Source: Bryobacterales bacterium (lineage in GTDB: Bacteria > Acidobacteriota > Terriglobia > Bryobacterales > Bryobacteraceae). Taken from it: a DNA stretch of 10,530 nt. The stretch is taken from the NCBI GenBank assembly GCA_016789785.1, contig JAEUQE010000271.1:1-10530 (forward strand), read 5' to 3'. The position numbers and the translations under genes are program-made. The notes under the pieces were generated by a model. That model ran no database searches, had not been told where the DNA came from, and was given only the letters and a program-made list of their open reading frames with translations. Shown piece by piece: positions 6,232-10,530 of the stretch; the first letter of the stretch is position 1, and each line of letters starts with the position of its first letter.

Positions 6232-6632
6232 GGGTGTTCCGCGTTGCGGCAGGCGTGGTTGCCGCTGTGGTTCTCGCCGGATTCGTGGGCGCGCAACAGG
6301 TTCCACAACAGAAAAGTCCCCCGTTCTTCAAGGGCGAAAAGCGCCCCAAGGATGAGGACTCCAAGACCCGCAGCCTCACCGGCGCGGTCAAGGACGAAAA
6401 GGACAATTCGGTGGACGGCGCGATTGTTCAGTTGAAGGACACCAAGAGTCTTCAGGTGCGCTCCTTCATCACAAAGGAAGATGGAACCTACCATTTCCAC
6501 GGGCTCAGCACCGATGTCGACTATCAGGTGAAGGCGGACCGTCAGGGCGCCTCGAGCGGAGTGCGCACGCTCAGCGTGTTCGATTCCCGCAAGTCGGCCA
6601 TCATTAACTTGAAGCTCGAACCGAAGAAATAG
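6228..6632 (+). CDS. Secreted carboxypeptidase-regulatory-like (beta-sandwich) protein, second copy
   Basis: 134 aa with a clear signal peptide (MRVFRVAAGVVAAVVLAG, cleavage after VGA near 22), a short charged linker (FKGEKRPKDEDSKTR) and one beta-sandwich domain: SLTGAVKDEKDNSVDGAIVQLKD, RSFITKEDGTYHFHGLS, YQVKADRQG, AIINLKLEPKK. The TKEDGTYHFHGL turn and final INLKLEP strand are typical of CarboxypepD_reg domains. ATGA overlap with the upstream gene and a perfect ribosome site (AAGGAGG, 6214-6220, 7-nt spacing) show they are one unit. It shares architecture with its neighbour but little sequence, so they are diverged paralogues or independent members. Function unknown; both probably sit in the periplasm or on the outer surface. 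Confidence 0.78.
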   Translation: MRVFRVAAGVVAAVVLAGFVGAQQVPQQKSPPFFKGEKRPKDEDSKTRSLTGAVKDEKDNSVDGAIVQLKDTKSLQVRSFITKEDGTYHFHGLSTDVDYQVKADRQGASSGVRTLSVFDSRKSAIINLKLEPKK

Positions 6633-6665
6633 CCGCGCCCCGCGCGCGACCTGAGGAGTGTTTCC

Positions 6666-7232
6666 ATGACGCTGCATTCCGCGGCCATCGCGCTTCTTTT
6701 CGCCTCGACGGCATGCTTTGCCGCCACCTCCGATCCTGTGCGTTCGCTCACCGCGCAGGACCTCGCTGGCAAAACCCATCAGATCACCACTCAAGGCCGG
6801 GTCACCGTCGTCGTGTTTCTATCCTCCGTGTGCCCCATCTCCAATGACTATAACGATCGCCTCAGCGCGCTCTATCGCGAATACGTCCCCAAAGGCGTCC
6901 AGTTCCTCTTCGTGAACTCCAACAGCAATGAGAGCGCGCGCGACATCCTCCAGCACGCCAAAGCGGCCGAGTATCCCTTCGCGGTCCATCAGGACCCCGG
7001 CAATCATGTCGCCGACGTGCTGGGCGCCACCGTCACGCCTGAAGTGTTCATCCTCGACCGTGAGGGCATGGTCCGTTACAAGGGCCAGATTGACGATGCG
7101 CGCAATCCTGCCCGGGTCCAGGTGCATGGCGTCAAGGCTGCGGTGGAAGATCTGCTGGCGGGGCGCGAGGTCGCACGCAAGGAAACCAAGGCATTCGGCT
7201 GCACCATCAAGCGCGTGAAGAAAGCTTCTTAA
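6666..7232 (+). CDS. Exported redoxin-like thioredoxin-fold protein with a single active-site Cys
   Basis: 188 aa. Signal peptide about 1-20 (HSAAIALLFASTACFAA). The thioredoxin fold is recognisable: RVTVVVFLSSVCPISNDYNDRL (45-66) with Cys56 at the N-terminus of the active-site helix, VQFLFVNSNSNE, and the cis-Pro loop ATVTPEVFILDREGMVRYKGQID (Pro125). The second active-site position of CxxC is Ser (CPIS), so it cannot make the usual disulphide. Another Cys (179) lies in the C-terminal KAFGCTIKR motif and could act as resolving Cys. The group is related to the AhpC/TSA-redoxin and ResA-like exported proteins found in acidobacteria and planctomycetes. The ribosome site is GAGGAG at 6653-6658. 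The TlpA-like gene 19 nt downstream is probably in the same transcript and could reduce it. Confidence 0.85.
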   Translation: MTLHSAAIALLFASTACFAATSDPVRSLTAQDLAGKTHQITTQGRVTVVVFLSSVCPISNDYNDRLSALYREYVPKGVQFLFVNSNSNESARDILQHAKAAEYPFAVHQDPGNHVADVLGATVTPEVFILDREGMVRYKGQIDDARNPARVQVHGVKAAVEDLLAGREVARKETKAFGCTIKRVKKAS

Positions 7233-7251
7233 GGAGACAGTCCTCATCACC

Positions 7252-7734
7252 GTGAGTTTCAACGCAAAACATTGGATCGCGATTCTGTTTTTAGCCGCCC
7301 TGTCCGCGCAGGCGGCCAATTTGACGCCGGTGGACGAGGCCGCATACCGCAAAGCTGTCGCCTCCCAGAAGGGTAAGGTGGTGCTGGTGAATTTCTGGGC
7401 CACTTACTGCGTGCCCTGCCGGAAGGAAATGCCCGCGCTTGTGAAGCTCGCCGCGAAGTATCAGGCCAAGGGCTTCGTGTTCGTCACCGTGTCGGCGGAC
7501 GAGCCGGAGCAGGAAGCGGCGGCCGAGAAGTTCCTGCTCAACAACAAAGTCCCCACGCCGCACTATCTACGGAAAGCCAAGGACGACGATGCCTTCATCA
7601 ACTCGATTGAACCCAAATGGAGCGGCGCGTTGCCTGCATCGTTTCTCTATGACCGTGGTGGGAAGAAGGTGCAGTCGTTCATTGGGGAAGTGGATTTGAG
7701 GGTGTTGGAAGCCGCCTTGGTGAAGCTTCTGTAG
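7252..7734 (+). CDS. TlpA-like exported thiol-disulphide oxidoreductase
   Basis: 160 aa. Signal peptide about 1-21 (WIAILFLAALSAQA). A TlpA/ResA-type thioredoxin domain follows: KVVLVNFWATYCVPCRKEMPAL with the CVPC pair at Cys53 and Cys56, FVFVTVSADEPE, and ALPASFLYDRGG with cis-Pro128. Such proteins keep periplasmic cysteines reduced, for example apocytochrome c haem-binding sites. The start taken is GTG 7252, but the good ribosome site (AAGGAG, 7231-7236, overlapping the previous stop) lies 15 nt away. An ATC at 7246 would be better spaced, so initiation is unusual or weak. It is the last gene of the five-gene run; the repeat array starts a few bases after its stop. Confidence 0.9.
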   Translation: MSFNAKHWIAILFLAALSAQAANLTPVDEAAYRKAVASQKGKVVLVNFWATYCVPCRKEMPALVKLAAKYQAKGFVFVTVSADEPEQEAAAEKFLLNNKVPTPHYLRKAKDDDAFINSIEPKWSGALPASFLYDRGGKKVQSFIGEVDLRVLEAALVKLL

Positions 7735-7739
7735 CAGGT

Positions 7740-8230
7740 GACGCCGGCTCCCCGCTCGCGGGCAACTGTTGCCGAATCCAATACCGGGCCGCTCTGGTTT
7801 GCAGGGCCGCTGTGAAGCACCGGGTGCGGTTCGTTGGAGGCGCACACGATGGCGGGCCGCCCTTCCGGGCCGGCACCACGAATCCGCCTTGGACCGGGGT
7901 GTCGCGCGGTCGGGCACATGACACTTGTCTGTTGCGAGCCAGTTGCAAATGCGAGGCGCCGCTCTGCTGGGTTCGTCACCGGGCTTGGTGCAAGGGCGGG
8001 GCACTCCGTAGCTGCCTTGACGGGCGGCCGAACGGCCTGGTTCCCATCGGTGTGAAGACCGGAGCCGGGGCGATGGCGCGTCAGGGGCGATCCCGTCCGT
8101 TGCGAGCCGACGGACGTCGGCGGCGCCGGTCTCACCGGGCCGGCGGGGCACACCGTAGCTGCCGTCACGGGCGGCCAAGCGGCACGGTTCGCGCCGGTGC
8201 AAGGGACCGGATGAGGCGCGATCGGGCGCC
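7740..8230. repeat. Diverged tandem repeat array, about three units of 148-165 bp
   Basis: The 522-base gap before gltX is filled by a degenerate direct repeat. Units can be set by the recurring GACCGG at 7892-7897, 8057-8062 and 8205-8210, giving units of about 158, 165 and 148 bp plus a partial fourth (8211-8230). Each unit repeats the same order: a GCGCG/GGGC segment, CTGTTGCxxxxCC, (T)CACCGGG, GGGGCACxCCGTAGCTGCC, CGGGCGGCC, then GACCGG. The best pair, 7998-8063 against 8145-8211, is about 80% identical by eye; the first unit (7740-7897) is much more degraded. Frames crossing it on both strands are open only because it is GC-rich. Unit 3 also has a hairpin (GCCGAC-GGAC-GTCGGC, 8106-8121). 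No known element type was recognised. Confidence 0.7.
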
Positions 8231-8243
8231 AGTAGGCTATCCT

Positions 8244-8249
8244 TAGAAT
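8244..8249 (+). promoter_or_regulatory. Candidate -10 box for gltX-glnS, possibly leaderless
   Basis: TAGAAT ends 7 bases before the gltX ATG (8257), and no Shine-Dalgarno sequence precedes that ATG. A transcript starting the usual 6-8 bases after this -10 would begin at or next to the ATG. No clear -35 is seen (8221-8226 is ATCGGG), so this is tentative. Confidence 0.3.
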
Positions 8250-8256
8250 CTTAAGC

Positions 8257-9687
8257 ATGACACGTGTCCGTTTCGCACCCTCGCCCACAGGTTATCTGCA
8301 CATCGGGGGAGCCCGAACCTTTATCTTCAATTGGCTTCACGCCCGGCATGTTGGCGGAACCGTCATCCTCCGCATCGACGATACGGACGTGGAACGAAAC
8401 ACCCAGACGTCCCTCGATTCGATTTACGAGGGGCTCGAGTGGCTCGATCTCGGCTGGGACGAGTTCTACCGCCAATCCGACCGGCTTGATCTGCACCGGC
8501 AGGCCGCTTGGGCCATTTTCAAGAAGGGGCTTGCCTATCGCGACTTTACGCCGGCCTCGGCGGCGCCCGAGAATCCGGCGGGCGGATGGCTCTTCAATCC
8601 CGGGATGCGGGATCTGCCGCGCGAGGAGAGCGACCGCCGGGCGCAAGCCGGGGAAGCCTTTGTGCTGCGGTTCAAAGTGCCTCGCGACTCACGCCCCGAA
8701 GTGGTTGTGCCGGATCTGGTCTACGGGATTGTGAGCAAGTCGACCAGCGATCTGGAGGACTTCGCGCTGCTGCGGTCAAACGGCATGCCGACCTATCACA
8801 TGGCCTCCTGCGCCGATGACGCCGACCTGCGGATCACCGACATCCTGCGTGGACAGGAACACCTGGCCAACACGTTCAAGCATGTGCTGATCTTCGAAGC
8901 GCTGGGCGTTGCGCCGCCGAGAACGGCGCACTTACCTTTGTTGATGGCGCCCGACGGCGCGAAGCTCTCCAAGCGCGTACACGGTCCGGTCGTGAGCGTG
9001 ACTACTTATCGCGACGCGGGCTTTCTGCCGCACGGGTTTGTGAACTTTCTGAGCCTGCTCGGATGGTCGCCGAAGAATGATCGCGAGAAGCTGTCGCGCG
9101 AGGAACTTATCGAGTTGTTCACGCTCGACGGCATTAACCGCAGCAACGCCACGATTAACTTCACCGAAGAGGATCCGTTCGATCCGAAGGCGGTCTGGCT
9201 CAATGCCGAGCATCTGCGCGGACTTACGATGGATGATCTTGCCGCACAGTTAGTGCCGCATGCGGAGAAGGCCGGATTTACGGCGGCCACGCCGGAGAAA
9301 CTCCGTGCCATCGCTCCGCTGATTCAGGAGCGTATGCGGCTGTTGCGTGATGTGGGTGCGGTGGCGGACTTCTTCTTTGTCGAACCGCGGTCTTACGATG
9401 CCGCGGAACTCATTCCGCAGAAGGGGGACGCTGCGATGGCCGCGGAGGCGCTGCGTAAGTCGAAGGAAGTTCTTTCGGCTGTGGCAGGCTTCGATCACGC
9501 CACGATCGAGGCGGCGCTCCGGACAGCGGCCACCGATCTCAAGATAAAGACTGGTCAGATGTTTCAGCCCATTCGCGTCGCCGTGTGTGGACGCAAGAAT
9601 GCGCCGCCGCTGTTTGAAACGCTGGAGGCGCTAGGGCGTGAGGCCGTGCTGAACCGGATCGATTTTGCTTTAGGACTTGTTTCATGA
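8257..9687 (+). CDS. gltX: Glutamyl-tRNA synthetase
   Basis: 476-aa class I aminoacyl-tRNA synthetase that charges tRNA-Glu with glutamate in the cytoplasm. The catalytic core starts at once: [18 protein letters not shown] with the HIGH-type motif HIGG at 15-18, then [46 protein letters not shown], and the KMSKS-type motif KLSKR at 236-240. [12 protein letters not shown] and a helical anticodon-binding C-terminus follow. The length fits bacterial GluRS. The segment after AYRDFTPAS (about 94-110), where many bacterial enzymes have a Cys-rich zinc-binding insert, has no Cys here. Glutamate specificity is well supported by the NGMPTYHxA...DDxD..I block. It overlaps glnS by 4 nt, so the two are co-translated. 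No ribosome site is seen at the ATG; a leaderless start is possible. Confidence 0.96.
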   Translation: MTRVRFAPSPTGYLHIGGARTFIFNWLHARHVGGTVILRIDDTDVERNTQTSLDSIYEGLEWLDLGWDEFYRQSDRLDLHRQAAWAIFKKGLAYRDFTPASAAPENPAGGWLFNPGMRDLPREESDRRAQAGEAFVLRFKVPRDSRPEVVVPDLVYGIVSKSTSDLEDFALLRSNGMPTYHMASCADDADLRITDILRGQEHLANTFKHVLIFEALGVAPPRTAHLPLLMAPDGAKLSKRVHGPVVSVTTYRDAGFLPHGFVNFLSLLGWSPKNDREKLSREELIELFTLDGINRSNATINFTEEDPFDPKAVWLNAEHLRGLTMDDLAAQLVPHAEKAGFTAATPEKLRAIAPLIQERMRLLRDVGAVADFFFVEPRSYDAAELIPQKGDAAMAAEALRKSKEVLSAVAGFDHATIEAALRTAATDLKIKTGQMFQPIRVAVCGRKNAPPLFETLEALGREAVLNRIDFALGLVS

Positions 9688-10530
9688 ACGACGCCGATTC
9701 CACTCCTTCGAATTTCGTCCGCGACATCATTCTTGCCGACAATGCGAGCGGCAAGCATGGTGGACGCGTCCATACGCGGTTTCCTCCCGAGCCCAACGGC
9801 TATCTGCACGTCGGCCACGCCAAGAGCATCATGCTGAACTTTGGCCTCGCCGAGGAGTTTGGTGGTAAGTGCAACCTGCGATTTGACGACACTAATCCCA
9901 CGAAAGAGGAGCAGGAGTACGTCGATTCAATCATCGAAGACGTGAAATGGCTGGGTGGCGACTATGGCGACCGGCTCTTTTACGCGTCGGATTACTTTCA
10001 GCAGCTCTATGATTGGGCGTTGGAACTGATTCAGAAGGGCAAGGCGTTCGTTTGCGACCTGAACAGCGAAGAGGTCCGCAAGACGCGCGGCACGCCGACC
10101 GAGGCAGGCCAGAACAGCCCGTACCGGGATCGCAGCATTGGGGAAAATCTGGACCTGTTCACGCGGATGAAGGACGGGGAGTTTCCCGACGGCTCGCGCA
10201 CATTGCGGGCGAAGATCGACATGGCTTCGCCGAACCTCAACCTGCGTGATCCCGTGATGTACCGGATCCTGCGCGCCGAGCATCACCGCACGGGAAACCG
10301 CTGGTGCATTTATCCGATGTATGATTGGGCGCACGGCGAGTGTGACTCGATTGAAGGCATCACGCACTCGATTTGTACCCTTGAATTCGAGGATCACCGT
10401 CCGCTTTATGACTGGTATCTCGATCAATTGGGAGTATTTCATCCGCAGCAGATCGAATTTGACCGGTTGAATCTGACTTACACGCTATTGAGTAAGCGAA
10501 AGCTGCTGCAACTGGTGCAACAGGGCGTGG
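9684..10530 (+). CDS. glnS: Glutaminyl-tRNA synthetase, 5' part
   Basis: The first 282 residues of a GlnRS that continues past the window end; the full protein is usually about 550 aa. Diagnostic blocks are [20 protein letters not shown], then [26 protein letters not shown] with the HIGH-type motif HVGH at 42-45. [39 protein letters not shown] and [14 protein letters not shown] follow, and the KMSKS-type motif LLSKR is at about 268-272. These are highly conserved in GlnRS and separate it from GluRS. ATG lies in an ATGA overlap with the gltX stop. Having glnS means tRNA-Gln can be charged directly and need not rely on the GatCAB amidotransferase route. The gene is intact as far as it is visible. 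Confidence 0.96.
   Translation, partial: MNDADSTPSNFVRDIILADNASGKHGGRVHTRFPPEPNGYLHVGHAKSIMLNFGLAEEFGGKCNLRFDDTNPTKEEQEYVDSIIEDVKWLGGDYGDRLFYASDYFQQLYDWALELIQKGKAFVCDLNSEEVRKTRGTPTEAGQNSPYRDRSIGENLDLFTRMKDGEFPDGSRTLRAKIDMASPNLNLRDPVMYRILRAEHHRTGNRWCIYPMYDWAHGECDSIEGITHSICTLEFEDHRPLYDWYLDQLGVFHPQQIEFDRLNLTYTLLSKRKLLQLVQQGV

Noticed and set aside
7751..7762. Short CCCG-CTCG-CGGG hairpin after the TlpA-like gene as terminator
   Set aside because: Only a 4-bp stem and no T-run follows; expected by chance at this GC content.
7740..8230. CRISPR array
   Set aside because: Units are about 150 bp, diverged along their whole length and not short identical repeats with unique spacers; no cas genes are present.
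7812..8246. Open frames on both strands through the gap before gltX (plus 7812-8246, minus 7567-8202 and 7647-8288)
   Set aside because: They cover the degenerate tandem repeat, are Arg/Gly/Pro-rich, and their peptide repeats follow from the DNA repeat.

Overview
The window looks like chromosomal DNA of a GC-rich, Gram-negative environmental bacterium. The best guess is an Acidobacteriota member related to Solibacter/Bryobacter. This is inferred from the gene repertoire (GMC oxidoreductase with a Tat-signalled gluconate-dehydrogenase-type small subunit, a large multihaem cytochrome c, small exported CarboxypepD_reg-like proteins, a LysW-like acidic zinc-ribbon protein) and not from any marker gene. 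No tRNA, rRNA, CRISPR array, integrase or transposase was seen.

Layout. (1) 1-279: 3' end of a four-helix-bundle (23S rRNA IVS-type) protein. (2) 428-2834: a two-gene exported oxidoreductase module, a GMC flavoprotein followed with an 8-nt overlap by a Tat-signalled subunit-3 protein. It ends in a strong hairpin at 2847-2876, shared with the convergent operon. (3) 2887-5085, minus strand: a pilin-like gene with a TTG start, followed 9 nt later by an octahaem cytochrome c. (4) 5086-5508: divergent intergenic region with a candidate promoter. (5) 5509-7734, plus strand: a tight five-gene run made of a LysW-like protein with a long acidic tail, two secreted beta-sandwich proteins, a single-cysteine redoxin-like protein and a TlpA-type thioredoxin. 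(6) 7740-8230: non-coding DNA made of about three diverged tandem copies of a roughly 150-165-bp unit. (7) 8257-10530: gltX, then glnS with a 4-nt overlap; glnS runs off the window.

How the genes may work together. The GMC protein carries the FAD and probably an Fe-S cluster, and the small subunit supplies the export signal. No dedicated cytochrome subunit follows, so its electron acceptor is unknown; the nearby octahaem cytochrome is only a positional candidate. The five-gene run pairs a cytoplasmic acidic zinc-ribbon protein with four proteins predicted to be exported, two of them thiol-redox proteins; no described system with exactly this makeup is known to me. gltX and glnS encode the two synthetases that charge tRNA-Glu and tRNA-Gln directly.

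The points most worth a second look are the LysW-like protein (acidic tail, no C-terminal glutamate) with its operon, the tandem repeat array before gltX, and the pilin-like gene upstream of the octahaem cytochrome.
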